A stretch of 64,000 bases of DNA from Pseudomonas panipatensis (GCF_900099785.1 NZ_FNDS01000003.1:124001-188000), one strand, 5' to 3'. Counted from the stretch's first letter, positions 55,080 through 63,964 are shown. Notes: a model not told the origin generated them from the sequence alone. Translations and numbers: made by a program.

Positions 55080-56147
55080 TTACAGCGTGGACTTGGCGAT
55101 GACCTGCAGGCTCACCTGCTCCAGCAGCTTGTTCATGTGAATGAACTGCCCGAAGCGCTTGTCCTGGGTCTGGCCGTGGTAGAAGCGGTAGTAGATCTGC
55201 TGGATGATGCCGGCCAGGCGGAACAGGCCGTAGGTGTAGTAGAAGTCGAAGTTGCCGATCTCGATACCGGCGCGTTCGGCGTAGTAGTCCACGAACTCCG
55301 CGCGCGTCAGCATGCCCGGCAGGTGGCTCGGCTGGCGCCGCATCATTTGCAGCGGCGCCGGATCGTCGGCCTGGATCCAGTAGGCGAGGGTATTGCCCAG
55401 GTCCATCAGCGGGTCGCCGATGGTGGTCAGTTCCCAGTCCAGCACGCCGATGATCTGCAGTGGGTTCTGCGGGTCGAGGATGACGTTGTCGAAGCGGTAG
55501 TCGTTATGCACGATGCCCGGCTTGTGGTGGTCGGCCGGCATCTTCTCGCGCAGCCAGGCCTTGATCGGCTCCCAGGTCGGCGCGTCGGGGGTCAGGGCCT
55601 TCTCGTAGCGGTCGCTCCAGCCACTGATCTGGCGCTGCACATAGCCTTCCGGCTTGCCCAGGTCGCCCAGGCCGCAGGCGTTGTAGTCGACGTTGTGCAG
55701 CTCGACGAACTTGTCCACGAAGCTCTTGCACAGTTGGCGGGTCTGCTGCTCGTCGAGTGTCAGATCCGCCGGCAGGTCGGCGCGCAGGATGATGCCTTTG
55801 ACCCGTTCCATGACGTAGAACTCGGCGCCGATCACCGACTCGTCGGTGCAATACAGGTAGGCCTTCGGGCAGTAGGGGAAACCGGCGTTGAGATGGTTGA
55901 GGATGCGGAATTCGCGGCCCATGTCGTGCGCCGACTTGGCCTTGCGGCCGAATGGCGGGCGGCGCAGCACCAGCTCATGGCTGGGATATTCCAGCAGGTA
56001 GGTCAGGTTGGAGGCGCCACCGGGGAACTGGCTGATCCGTGGCGTACCTTCCAGGCCGGGAATGTGGGCCTTCAGGTAGGGATCGATGGCGGCGGCGTCG
56101 AGTTCTTCGCCTTGGCGGATGCGGGTGGACTGGTCAGTCAGCGACAT
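55080..56147 (-). CDS. ACAD10/11-like phosphotransferase family protein
   Basis: A 355-residue aminoglycoside-phosphotransferase-fold kinase of the type related to the N-terminal part of human ACAD10/11, which phosphorylates 4-hydroxyacyl-CoA. The active-site motifs are HNDYRFDN near residue 212 and LDWEL, with the nucleotide loop in PGGASNLTYLL. ATG 56147 follows AAGGG. It leads the SDR gene. A role in hydroxy fatty acid breakdown is likely, based on the family. Confidence 0.88.
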   Translation of the reverse strand: MSLTDQSTRIRQGEELDAAAIDPYLKAHIPGLEGTPRISQFPGGASNLTYLLEYPSHELVLRRPPFGRKAKSAHDMGREFRILNHLNAGFPYCPKAYLYCTDESVIGAEFYVMERVKGIILRADLPADLTLDEQQTRQLCKSFVDKFVELHNVDYNACGLGDLGKPEGYVQRQISGWSDRYEKALTPDAPTWEPIKAWLREKMPADHHKPGIVHNDYRFDNVILDPQNPLQIIGVLDWELTTIGDPLMDLGNTLAYWIQADDPAPLQMMRRQPSHLPGMLTRAEFVDYYAERAGIEIGNFDFYYTYGLFRLAGIIQQIYYRFYHGQTQDKRFGQFIHMNKLLEQVSLQVIAKSTL

Positions 56148-56343
56148 GCTTATCCCTTCTTGTAATCGGAGCTGCCGAAGCAGCGGCGCTCGGACCATCA
56201 TGCAGGCCTATGATGGCCGTCCGAGATAATTGGCTAATCTAATGCTCGCTTCCTGCCCTCACAAGCGCGCGAGGGCTGTTATAGGCGAGCGTGTTGGCCT
56301 CCGATCAAACTGCCTGATCCGCCCTGCGGCGGGCTTCTCGGGC

Positions 56344-56376
56344 GAAAAAAAACCGGAGCCGCGGGACTCCGGTTCT
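56344..56376 (-). terminator. Terminator of the SCP2 gene
   Basis: On the minus strand AACCGGAG, an eight-base loop, CTCCGGTT and a run of eight T. It lies 26 bases after the SCP2 stop. Confidence 0.88.
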
Positions 56377-56401
56377 GTCTGCCGGGGGCAGCGTTCTCGG
56401 C

Positions 56402-56716
56402 TTAGACCGGGAACAGTTCGCCCAGCTTCATGGCCAGCATCATGTCGCCTTCGGCGCGCAGCTTGCCGGCCATGAAGGCCTGCATGCCGTCGGTCTCGCC
56501 GCTGGTGATGCCCTTCAGGGTCTCGCTGTCCATGATCAGGGTGACGTTGGGGTTCGGTGCGTCGCCTTGCACGACTTCGCAGGTGCCGTCCTTGACGACC
56601 AGGTAGTGGTTGTCGCCATCCTCGATGTTGAACTGGAACACCAGGTCCAGGCCGGCGGCGGCGCCGGCGTTGAACTTGCTCTTCATGGTGGAGACGATGT
56701 CAGCAACGGTGGTCAT
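56402..56716 (-). CDS. SCP2 sterol-binding domain protein
   Basis: A 104-residue stand-alone SCP2-like lipid-binding domain, with DLVFQFNIEDG and the C-terminal MKLGELFPV segment that lines the lipid tunnel. Such proteins carry fatty acyl-CoAs or other lipids in the cytoplasm. It lies between the histidine phosphatase and the ACAD10-like gene on the same strand, supporting a lipid-linked cluster. Confidence 0.92.
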   Translation of the reverse strand: MTTVADIVSTMKSKFNAGAAAGLDLVFQFNIEDGDNHYLVVKDGTCEVVQGDAPNPNVTLIMDSETLKGITSGETDGMQAFMAGKLRAEGDMMLAMKLGELFPV

Positions 56717-56775
56717 GGGTTCTATCCTTTTCTAGGTTTTTTCGCGCGCCCCGCCGGGGGCGCAGTGGGCCGGAC

Positions 56776-57486
56776 TCATCGATAGGTGATGAGTTCCGGC
56801 GCCCTCAACAGTTCCAGGTGCACGTGACTGTTGAAGGAAGCCAGGGACACTTCGTCGCCGCGGAACTTCAGGCGGCTCAACGAGGTGTTGACGATCTGCC
56901 AGTTGAGCTCGAAGGCCTTGATCGGCGGCATGCCGACGAGCTGTTGGACCAGCGCGGTAATGGTGCCGCCGGAGGTGAACACGGCGATATGCTCGCGGCC
57001 GCTGGCCTGTTGCAGCAGGCGTTGCAGGCCGGCGTGCGCGGTGTCGAGGAACTCCTGCCAACTGACCAGGCCATCCTTGTGATGCTCGCCGGATACCCAG
57101 CGCGAGATCACCATGGAGAACAGGCGCTGGAACTCCGCGCGGTGTTCGCTGGCGTTGCGCATGATGTGCAGCGCATGCGGTTCCTCGTGGAGCAGGTCGG
57201 GCAGGTGTGCGCGGATCACCGCTTCGGCTTCGAATTCGTTGAATGCCGGATCGACTTCCAGCGGCGGCACTTCGAGGCCGGCCGCCTGCATTCTGCCCAG
57301 CGCCGCTTGCGCGGTATGGCGCTGGCGCCGGAGGTCGCCGCTGAGGCAGCGATCCAGGCGCAGGCCGAGACTGGCCAGGTGCTCGCCGAGGATTTCGGCC
57401 TGGCGCACGCCGGTCGGCGAGAGCACGTCGTAATCGTCGGCGCCGAAGGAAGCCTGGCCATGTCGAATCAGATAGATGCTGCCCAC
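56776..57486 (-). CDS. Histidine phosphatase superfamily protein
   Basis: A 236-residue protein with the RHG motif (Arg8, His9, Gly10) in YLIRHGQ and the phosphoglycerate mutase-like fold. The usual second catalytic histidine (in a V-x-HGG strand) appears as serine in IAVFTSGGTI. The start is GTG 57486 with GAGG upstream, not the longer frame from 57534. It precedes SCP2 on the same strand. Confidence 0.88.
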   Translation of the reverse strand: MGSIYLIRHGQASFGADDYDVLSPTGVRQAEILGEHLASLGLRLDRCLSGDLRRQRHTAQAALGRMQAAGLEVPPLEVDPAFNEFEAEAVIRAHLPDLLHEEPHALHIMRNASEHRAEFQRLFSMVISRWVSGEHHKDGLVSWQEFLDTAHAGLQRLLQQASGREHIAVFTSGGTITALVQQLVGMPPIKAFELNWQIVNTSLSRLKFRGDEVSLASFNSHVHLELLRAPELITYR

Positions 57487-57693
57487 GCACGAACCTCGGC
57501 AGGGGTGAAAGTTCCGCGAGGTTATGAGGATCACCTGGGGCTGTCAACGAAAAAACATACGCTTGTTTGAATGGCATTCCGCGGATTGATGGCGACGTTC
57601 GCCGGCGCTGGCTGCGGCCTTGTGGGCTGGGTATGCTTGCGGGATTCCTCGGCCCGGTCGGCGGGCGAGGCGGATGTGATCAAAGGGGGATGT

Positions 57694-58716
57694 GTGGAGT
57701 TTCTATTGGACTACGCGGGGTTCCTGGCCAGGACCCTCACCGTGCTGGTGGCGGTCGTTGCGGTGCTGCTCGTCGCCGCCGCGTTGCGCAGTCGCGGCCG
57801 GCGCTCCGGCGGCCATCTGGACGTGCGCAAGCTCAATGATTTCTACAAGGACCTGCGCGAGCGCCTGCAGAACAGTGTGCTCGACAAGGACAAGCTGAAA
57901 GCCCTGCACAAGTCCGAAAGCAAGGCGGCCAAGCAGGCGAAGAAGGCCGGTGCGCAGAAGAGCCGCGTGTATGTGCTGGACTTCGATGGTGACATCAAGG
58001 CTTCGGCCACCGAGCATCTGCGCAACGAGATCACCGCGCTGCTCAGCCTGGCCACGCCCAAGGACGAGGTGGTGCTGCGCCTGGAGAGCGGCGGCGGCAT
58101 GGTCCACAGCTACGGCCTGGCCGCTTCGCAACTGGCGCGTATCCGCCAGGCCGGCGTACCGCTGACGGTGTGCGTGGACAAGGTGGCCGCCAGCGGCGGC
58201 TACATGATGGCCTGTATCGGCGAGCGCATCCTCTCCGCGCCCTTCGCCATCATCGGCTCGATCGGCGTGGTCGCCCAGTTGCCCAACGTGCATCGCCTGT
58301 TGAAGAAGCACGCGATCGACTTCGAAGTGCTGACCGCCGGCGAGTTCAAGCGCACCTTGACGGTGTTCGGTGAGAACACCGACAAGGGCCGGGAGAAATT
58401 CCAGGAAGACCTGGAGACCACCCATGAGCTGTTCAAGAGCTTCGTCGCCCACTACCGGCCGAAGCTGGCCATCGACGAGATCGCCACCGGCGAAGTCTGG
58501 CTCGGCCAGGCGGCGCTCGGTCGCAAGCTGGTGGACGAGCTGAAGACCAGCGACGAATACCTGGCCGAGCGCGCGCGCGAGGCCGACGTCTATCAGTTGC
58601 AATACATCCAGAAGAAGAGTGTGCAGGAACGCCTCGGCGTCGGCGCCAGCACGGTCATCGACCGGGTGCTGCTGAGCTGGTGGGAGCGCCTGGGGCGCAG
58701 CCGTTTCTGGCAGTGA
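57694..58716 (+). CDS. sohB: SohB-like inner membrane serine protease
   Basis: A 340-residue signal-peptide-peptidase-family protease. It has one N-terminal membrane helix (about 8-30), a charged coiled region, and the S49 protease domain with Ser167 in AASGGYMM and Lys219 in FKRTLT, matching the Ser-Lys dyad. It lies in the periplasm, cutting small peptides or membrane proteins. The start is GTG 57694 after GGGGGA, a short spacing; earlier in-frame codons lack similarity. Confidence 0.93.
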   Translation: MEFLLDYAGFLARTLTVLVAVVAVLLVAAALRSRGRRSGGHLDVRKLNDFYKDLRERLQNSVLDKDKLKALHKSESKAAKQAKKAGAQKSRVYVLDFDGDIKASATEHLRNEITALLSLATPKDEVVLRLESGGGMVHSYGLAASQLARIRQAGVPLTVCVDKVAASGGYMMACIGERILSAPFAIIGSIGVVAQLPNVHRLLKKHAIDFEVLTAGEFKRTLTVFGENTDKGREKFQEDLETTHELFKSFVAHYRPKLAIDEIATGEVWLGQAALGRKLVDELKTSDEYLAERAREADVYQLQYIQKKSVQERLGVGASTVIDRVLLSWWERLGRSRFWQ

Positions 58717-58774
58717 ATTCATGCGCGGGCGCCAAGGCGCCCGTGGCGACAGGGTCTATTAAAAGGAGAGCGTG

Positions 58775-59767
58775 ATGAGTGCATTCAAGGCGCTATGGGT
58801 CACTGAAAGCCAGCATGGCATCTTCGAGCAGCAGGTGGTCGAGCGTGACACCAGCGAGCTGCCGGCTGGCGAAGTACTGATCCGGGTGCGGTATTCCTCA
58901 CTGAATTACAAGGACGCCTTGTCCGCCAGCGGCAATCGCGGCGTCACCCGCAAGTACCCGCATACCCCGGGTATCGATGCCGCCGGCGTGGTGGAAGCGT
59001 CGTCGGTGAGCGAGTTCGTCCCCGGTGACGAGGTGATCGTCACCGGCTACGACCTGGGCATGAACACCCCCGGTGGCTTCGGCCAGTACATCCGCGTGCC
59101 GGCCGCCTGGGTGATCAAGCGTCCGCAGGGCCTGAGCCTGCGCGAGTCGATGATCCTTGGCACCGCTGGCCTGACCGCAGCGCTGTGCGTCGACAAACTG
59201 GAACAGGCCGGGGTCACGCCGGCGTCCGGCACCGTGCTGGTCACTGGCGCCAGTGGCGGCGTCGGCAGCATCGCGGTGATGTTGCTGGCGCAGCTCGGCT
59301 ACAGCGTGGCGGCGTCCACCGGCAAGCTGGAGCAGGCGGAGTTCCTCAATCGCCTGGGCGCGCGGCAGATCATCGATCGCGCCACCGTGGCCGACGGCGT
59401 CGACAAACCGCTGCTCAAGGAACTCTGGGCCGGTGCCGTGGACACCGTCGGCGGCGACATCCTGTTCAACGTGGTCAAGTCGCTGCAGTACGGCGGCAGC
59501 GTCGCCTGTTGCGGGCTGACCGCCGGCGCCGGCTTCAAGGCCAGCGTGCTGCCGTTCATCCTGCGCGGGGTCAACCTGCTCGGGGTGGATTCGGTGGAGC
59601 TGCCGCTGGTGGTCAAGGCCTCCATGTGGGACAAGCTCTCGCTGCAATGGAAGCTGCCGCGCCTGGAGGAGCTGGTGCGCGAGATCAGCCTCGACGAGCT
59701 GCCCACGGCGATCCATCAGATCCTTGCCGGCAAGCTGGTCGGCCGCCTGCTGGTCAAGCTCGACTGA
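58775..59767 (+). CDS. Acrylyl-CoA reductase-like (AcuI/YhdH) oxidoreductase
   Basis: A 330-residue MDR-family NADPH-dependent reductase. The family features include YSSLNYKDALSASG, PGIDAAGVVE and a Rossmann motif VLVTGASGGVGSIAV. YhdH/AcuI proteins reduce acrylyl-CoA or quinone-like enones. AGGAGA precedes ATG 58775; GTG at 58772 is one codon earlier. It stands alone, after sohB. Confidence 0.9.
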   Translation: MSAFKALWVTESQHGIFEQQVVERDTSELPAGEVLIRVRYSSLNYKDALSASGNRGVTRKYPHTPGIDAAGVVEASSVSEFVPGDEVIVTGYDLGMNTPGGFGQYIRVPAAWVIKRPQGLSLRESMILGTAGLTAALCVDKLEQAGVTPASGTVLVTGASGGVGSIAVMLLAQLGYSVAASTGKLEQAEFLNRLGARQIIDRATVADGVDKPLLKELWAGAVDTVGGDILFNVVKSLQYGGSVACCGLTAGAGFKASVLPFILRGVNLLGVDSVELPLVVKASMWDKLSLQWKLPRLEELVREISLDELPTAIHQILAGKLVGRLLVKLD

Positions 59768-59787
59768 GCCTGTAGCGGCTTTCTCCC

Positions 59788-59810
59788 AGGCCCGCCTTTC
59801 CGGCGGGCCT
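59788..59810. terminator. Hairpin between convergent reductase and hydrolase genes
   Basis: AGGCCCGCC, TTTCC loop, GGCGGGCCT; nine perfect pairs. T-rich runs are short on both strands. Confidence 0.6.
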
Positions 59811-59826
59811 GTCGTTTCTGCCGGCT

Positions 59827-60678
59827 TCAGTCCAGTTCCGGCAGCAGGTAGCGCGTCCACAGGCTATCGGCGAACTGCGCGCGGAAGAAGCCGAAGTGGC
59901 CGATGCGCGGCGCGCCGACCTGTTGCGGGTCGATGCGCGTGTTCACCGTGGGCGCGCCGCGGTAGAAGCTCAGCAGCGATTCGGTGTTGCGCTGCGACAT
60001 CATTTCATCGTCGGTGAACGACAGCGAAACGATCGGCGTGTCCACCGCGGCGAACGAGCGGCGCATGGCGTCGCCATCGCCCAGCGCGTACTGCGGGTGC
60101 AGGCACCAGCGTCGCCACTGTTCGATCACCCCGCGCGGCAGGTCGCCGACCATGCCCAGGCGGCGTCCGGGGAAGTAGCCGAAGAGCGGTGTGAGCAGCG
60201 GTGCGATGGCGTACCACAGCAGCCACGCGCGGCGGCGCAGCTGCTCGGCGTTTTCCCTCCAGTAACCGCTGCCGCTGGCGATGCTGAAGGCGCGCTGGAT
60301 GCGCGCGCGGCCCTCGACGAAGGGCAGGATCTGGCCGCCAAGGCTGTGGCCGATCCAGTACAGCGGCTTGTCGCCGGCAGCCTCGCCCAGTGCGGCGAGT
60401 ACCGCGCTGCAATCGTGGCGCGCCCAGTCCAGTACATCGACCCGCAGTTTGCGCAGCGGACCGGCGTGGGATTGGCCGATGCCCAGGTAATCGAAGGTCA
60501 CGGTGAGGTAGCCGCGTTCGGCCAGCCAACTGGCGAAGGCGGCGTAGAAGCGTTGCTCGACCCCCATCGCCGGGGCGATCAGGACGGCCCCCTGGAGGGC
60601 GCCTGGCGGCTGGTACCACTGGCTGGCGATGCGCTGGCCGTTACCGTTGTCGAGGGCTTGGGACTGCGGGGCGATCAT
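59827..60678 (-). CDS. Alpha/beta hydrolase
   Basis: A 283-residue serine hydrolase with the nucleophile Ser112 in GHSLGG, an acidic residue in SFTDDEMM and a C-terminal histidine in RIGHFGFFR. It resembles esterases of the YheT/lysophospholipase type. ATG 60678 overlaps the end of a very short ORF in ATGA. It is divergent from the TetR gene, which probably represses it. Confidence 0.9.
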   Translation of the reverse strand: MIAPQSQALDNGNGQRIASQWYQPPGALQGAVLIAPAMGVEQRFYAAFASWLAERGYLTVTFDYLGIGQSHAGPLRKLRVDVLDWARHDCSAVLAALGEAAGDKPLYWIGHSLGGQILPFVEGRARIQRAFSIASGSGYWRENAEQLRRRAWLLWYAIAPLLTPLFGYFPGRRLGMVGDLPRGVIEQWRRWCLHPQYALGDGDAMRRSFAAVDTPIVSLSFTDDEMMSQRNTESLLSFYRGAPTVNTRIDPQQVGAPRIGHFGFFRAQFADSLWTRYLLPELD

Positions 60679-60731
60679 GCTTCCGGCTCCATTGCGCCGG
60701 CGATCTGGTACATCTGCATCATCTGACTCAT
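60675..60731 (-). CDS. Possible short ORF coupled to the hydrolase gene
   Basis: An 18-codon frame (MSQMMQMYQIAGAMEPEA) starts at ATG 60731, six bases after GGAG, and stops in an ATGA overlap with the hydrolase start. It is methionine-rich. It may be a leader peptide or coupling device, or chance. It has no known homolog to me. Confidence 0.45.
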   Translation of the reverse strand: MSQMMQMYQIAGAMEPEA

Positions 60732-60791
60732 GGCAACTCCACACGGATTCCTGCATTGAAGATGAGTGCGCGCCAGGGCAGTATACGAAGG

Positions 60792-60821
60792 CTAGAAATT
60801 AATTCTAGAAAAATATTCTAG
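60792..60821. promoter_or_regulatory. Double palindromic operator between the hydrolase and tetR genes
   Basis: CTAGAA-N5-TTCTAG occurs twice, at 60792-60808 and 60805-60821, 13 bases apart and sharing the central CTAG. It lies 20 bases before the TetR gene's start, in the divergent promoter region, as expected for a TetR-family autoregulatory operator. Confidence 0.78.
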
Positions 60822-60842
60822 AAACCCTCAGCAAGGACTCCC

Positions 60843-61421
60843 ATGGGCCGACCCTCCCGCAAAGACGAAATCCTCCAGGCTGCGCTCGCCTGTTTCAGCG
60901 AGCACGGGGTGGACGCCACCACCATCGAGATGATCCGCGACCGCTCCGGTGCCAGTATCGGCAGCCTGTATCACCACTTCGGCAACCGCGAGCGCATCAT
61001 CGGCGCGCTCTACCTGGCCGGCATCGGCCAGTACGCCGCGATGCTCGACGCCGGGCTGGAGGAGGGCATGGGCGCCGAAGCCGTGGTCAGGCTGTTCGTC
61101 ACCTGCTACATCGACTGGGTGGTGGCGCATCCCGACTGGGCGCGCTTCATCCTGCACAACCGCGGCCGGGTCGAAGCCGGAGAAGTCGGCGAGGTGCTGC
61201 GCGAGGCCAACCGCCAGCAAGGGCGGCGCATCGCCGAAATGCTGGCGGTACACCGTGAGGCCGGGGCCTTCCGCGAGCTGCCGTTCGAGCTGTTCCACTC
61301 GGTGGTGATCGGCCCGACCCAGGATTTCGTGCGCAACTGGCTGGCCGGGCGCACGCGCGCGCAGCCGGGGGAATACCGCGAGTTGCTGGCGCAGATCGCC
61401 TGGGACAGCGTCAGGGCCTGA
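60843..61421 (+). CDS. TetR/AcrR-family transcriptional regulator
   Basis: A 192-residue repressor with an N-terminal helix-turn-helix (GRPSRKDEILQAALACFSE through IGSLYHHFGNRE) and a ligand-binding helical domain. AAGGA precedes the ATG. It faces the hydrolase, with a double operator between. Its ligand is likely related to the hydrolase's substrate or product, a guess. Confidence 0.93.
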   Translation: MGRPSRKDEILQAALACFSEHGVDATTIEMIRDRSGASIGSLYHHFGNRERIIGALYLAGIGQYAAMLDAGLEEGMGAEAVVRLFVTCYIDWVVAHPDWARFILHNRGRVEAGEVGEVLREANRQQGRRIAEMLAVHREAGAFRELPFELFHSVVIGPTQDFVRNWLAGRTRAQPGEYRELLAQIAWDSVRA

Positions 61422-61551
61422 GCGATACCACGAATCAGTGCGCAGGGCGGGTGACCGTTCGCGATCATCCGCCGATGCCCGCGGAGCCAAGCCTGCAGAC
61501 ATGGGCGGATAGCGCCCGGGGCGTCATGCGTCCTGCCGCCGGTTCGTCGGC

Positions 61552-61589
61552 CCATGAAAAAGCCCCGCCGAGGCGGGGCTTTTTCATGG
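61552..61589. terminator. Bidirectional terminator between tetR and DUF934 genes
   Basis: CCATGAAAAAGCCCCGCC, GA, GGCGGGGCTTTTTCATGG: an 18-pair palindrome with T-runs on both strands. Confidence 0.94.
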
Positions 61590-61604
61590 CGCTGTCGCTG
61601 TCGC

Positions 61605-62108
61605 TCAGGCCGACTGGCGGCGGCGGAACAGCGGCTGCGGCTGGGTCACCGAGGTCTGGTAGACCTCGCTGAAGTCATCCAGGCTGGCCAGCGCATCCTG
61701 CGGGTCGCGGTCGGCGCGGATGGCGTAGGCGTCGAAGCCGCAGCTCTGCATGAAGAACAGCTGGTCGCGCAGGACGTCGCCGATGGCGCGCACTTCGCCC
61801 TGGTAGCCGAAGCGCTCGCGCAGCAGGCGCGCGGTGCTGAAGCCGCGGCCGTCGGTGAAGGCCGGGAAGTTCACCGCGATGACCTGGAACTTGTCGAGGT
61901 CGGCGGCAATGGCTTCCACTTCTTCATCGGCGTCCAGCCACACGCCCAGGCCACCGTCGCGGCCGCGCAGGGCGGCGCCGTGTTCCAGCCACAGGGCCAG
62001 CGGGATGATCACGTCGTCGCTGTTGGGCACGCTTTCCAGGGTGGCGTCCTTGGGCAGCAGGTGCCAGCGGTCGTCGACCACTTCGCGGTGCTTAATGATT
62101 CGCTGCAT
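61605..62108 (-). CDS. DUF934 protein, sulfite reductase partner
   Basis: A 167-residue protein of the DUF934 family, always found next to sulfite reductase genes in proteobacteria and presumed to support sulfite reduction or siroheme-enzyme electron supply. It has VNFPAFTDGRGFSTARLLRERFGY and RAIGDVLRDQL segments but no metal motif. Its first codons overlap the cysI end by 17 bases, so it is translationally coupled. Confidence 0.93.
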   Translation of the reverse strand: MQRIIKHREVVDDRWHLLPKDATLESVPNSDDVIIPLALWLEHGAALRGRDGGLGVWLDADEEVEAIAADLDKFQVIAVNFPAFTDGRGFSTARLLRERFGYQGEVRAIGDVLRDQLFFMQSCGFDAYAIRADRDPQDALASLDDFSEVYQTSVTQPQPLFRRRQSA

Positions 62109-63750
62109 ATACGCGCTCCTTGAAGGGGTCGATGCCGATCCGGCGGAAGGTGTCGAGGAAGGCTTCGTCTTCGCTGCGTTGCTCGACGTAGACCTTGATG
62201 ATCTTCTCGATCACGTCGGCCATCTGCTCCTGGGCGAAGGATGGGCCGAGGATCTGCGCCAGGCTGGCGTCGCGGCTGGCGCTGCCGCCGAGGGACACCT
62301 GGTAGAACTCCTCGCCCTTCTTGTCCACGCCGAGAATGCCGATGTGGCCGACGTGGTGGTGGCCGCAGGCGTTCATGCAGCCGGAGATGTTCAGGTCGAG
62401 TTCGCCGATGTCGAACAGGTAGTCGAGATCGTCGAAACGGCGCTGGATGGCTTCGGCCACCGGGATCGACTTGGCGTTGGCCAGGGAGCAGAAGTCACCG
62501 CCCGGGCAGCAGATGATGTCGGTCAGCAGACCCACGTTCGGCGTGGCGAAGCCGTTCTCGCGCAGTTCGCCCCAGAGGGTGAACAGCTGCGCCTGCTCGA
62601 CGTCGGCGAGGATGATGTTCTGGTTATGGCTGTTGCGCACCTCGCCGAAGCTGTAGCGCTCGGCCAGGTCGGCGATGGCGTCCAGTTGCTTGTCGGTGAC
62701 ATCGCCGGGTGCGACACCGGTGGGCTTCAGCGACAGGGTCACGGCAACGTAGCCGGGCTTCTTGTGGGCGAAGGTGTTGCGTGTGCGCCAGCGGGCGAAG
62801 CCGGGGTGTTCGGCATCCAGTTGGGCGAGGGCGGCGTCCTGGTCGGCCAGGGCCTTGTAGGCCGGATCGACGAAGTGCGCGGCGACGCGTTGCACCTCGG
62901 CTTCGGTCAGGGTGCTGGGGCCGTCCTTCAGGTGGGCCCACTCGGCGTCGACGCGCTCGGCGAAGACTTCCGGGGTCAGCGCCTTGACCAGGATCTTGAT
63001 GCGCGCCTTGTACTTGTTGTCGCGACGGCCATAGCGGTTGTACACGCGCAGGATGGCGTCGAGGTAGGACAACAGGTGCTGCCAGGGCAGGAACTCGTTG
63101 ATGAAGCTGCCGACGATCGGGGTACGGCCGAGGCCGCCGCCGACGGAAACGCGGAAGCCCAGTTCGCCGGCGGCGTTCTGCACCGCTTCCAGGCCGATGT
63201 CGTGGACCTCGATGGCGGCGCGGTCGCTGACGGCGCCGTTCACGGCGATCTTGAACTTACGCGGCAGGTGGGCGAATTCCGGGTGGAAGGTCGACCACTG
63301 GCGGATGATCTCGCACCACGGACGCGGGTCCACCAACTCGTCGCGGGCCACGCCGGCGAACTGATCGGTGGTGGTGTTGCGGATGCAGTTGCCGCTGGTC
63401 TGGATGGCATGCATCTGCACCGTGGCCAGCTCGGCGAGGATTTCCGGTACGTCTTCCAGCTCCGGCCAGTTGAACTGCACGTTCTGGCGGGTGCTGATGT
63501 GGGCGTAGCCCTTGTCGTAGTCGCGGGCGATCTGCGCCAGCTTGCGCACCTGTTTGGCGCTGAGCAGGCCATAGGGTACGGCGACGCGCAGCATGGGCGC
63601 GTAACGCTGGATGTACAGGCCGTTCTGCAGACGCAGCGGGCGGAATTCCTCGCCGGTCAGTTCGCCCGCCAGGTAGCGGCGGGTCTGATCGCGGAACTGC
63701 TTGACGCGATCCTCTACGATCTTCTGATCGTATTCGTCATATACGTACAT
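62092..63750 (-). CDS. cysI: Sulfite reductase, siroheme hemoprotein subunit
   Basis: This enzyme reduces sulfite to sulfide for cysteine synthesis. The 552-residue protein has two ferredoxin-like and two siroheme domains; cluster and haem cysteines lie in IICCPGGDFCSLAN and SGCMNACGHH. No cysJ flavoprotein is nearby, so electrons may come from ferredoxin or DUF934-linked partners. ATG 63750 gives the family start YVYDEYDQKIVEDRVKQF; earlier codons are not coding. The sulfur genes are at the right edge. Confidence 0.95.
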   Translation of the reverse strand: MYVYDEYDQKIVEDRVKQFRDQTRRYLAGELTGEEFRPLRLQNGLYIQRYAPMLRVAVPYGLLSAKQVRKLAQIARDYDKGYAHISTRQNVQFNWPELEDVPEILAELATVQMHAIQTSGNCIRNTTTDQFAGVARDELVDPRPWCEIIRQWSTFHPEFAHLPRKFKIAVNGAVSDRAAIEVHDIGLEAVQNAAGELGFRVSVGGGLGRTPIVGSFINEFLPWQHLLSYLDAILRVYNRYGRRDNKYKARIKILVKALTPEVFAERVDAEWAHLKDGPSTLTEAEVQRVAAHFVDPAYKALADQDAALAQLDAEHPGFARWRTRNTFAHKKPGYVAVTLSLKPTGVAPGDVTDKQLDAIADLAERYSFGEVRNSHNQNIILADVEQAQLFTLWGELRENGFATPNVGLLTDIICCPGGDFCSLANAKSIPVAEAIQRRFDDLDYLFDIGELDLNISGCMNACGHHHVGHIGILGVDKKGEEFYQVSLGGSASRDASLAQILGPSFAQEQMADVIEKIIKVYVEQRSEDEAFLDTFRRIGIDPFKERVYAANH

Positions 63751-63930
63751 GAATAATCCTGCTGTCAGGCTATGCGCTCGGGCGGACTGCGTATCCAAGC
63801 GCGCACGGCAACGCGCTCCACGCGGAGTGCCGCGCAAGATACCAGTTGGGGAATATGCGTAAAAGTGAAGTTTGAGTATATGGCGAGAACTTTCTGATCT
63901 AAGGAAGGCGTTGAGGGAATTCCTCTACGC

Positions 63931-63964
63931 CACGGGGCCCGCCGATCTGCTCACGGGCCCCGTG
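63931..63964. repeat. 11-bp perfect inverted repeat near the right edge
   Basis: CACGGGGCCCG and CGGGCCCCGTG are separated by 12 bases. No T-run follows. It lies 12 bases beyond the stop of the possible partial gene and may end its transcript. Confidence 0.6.
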
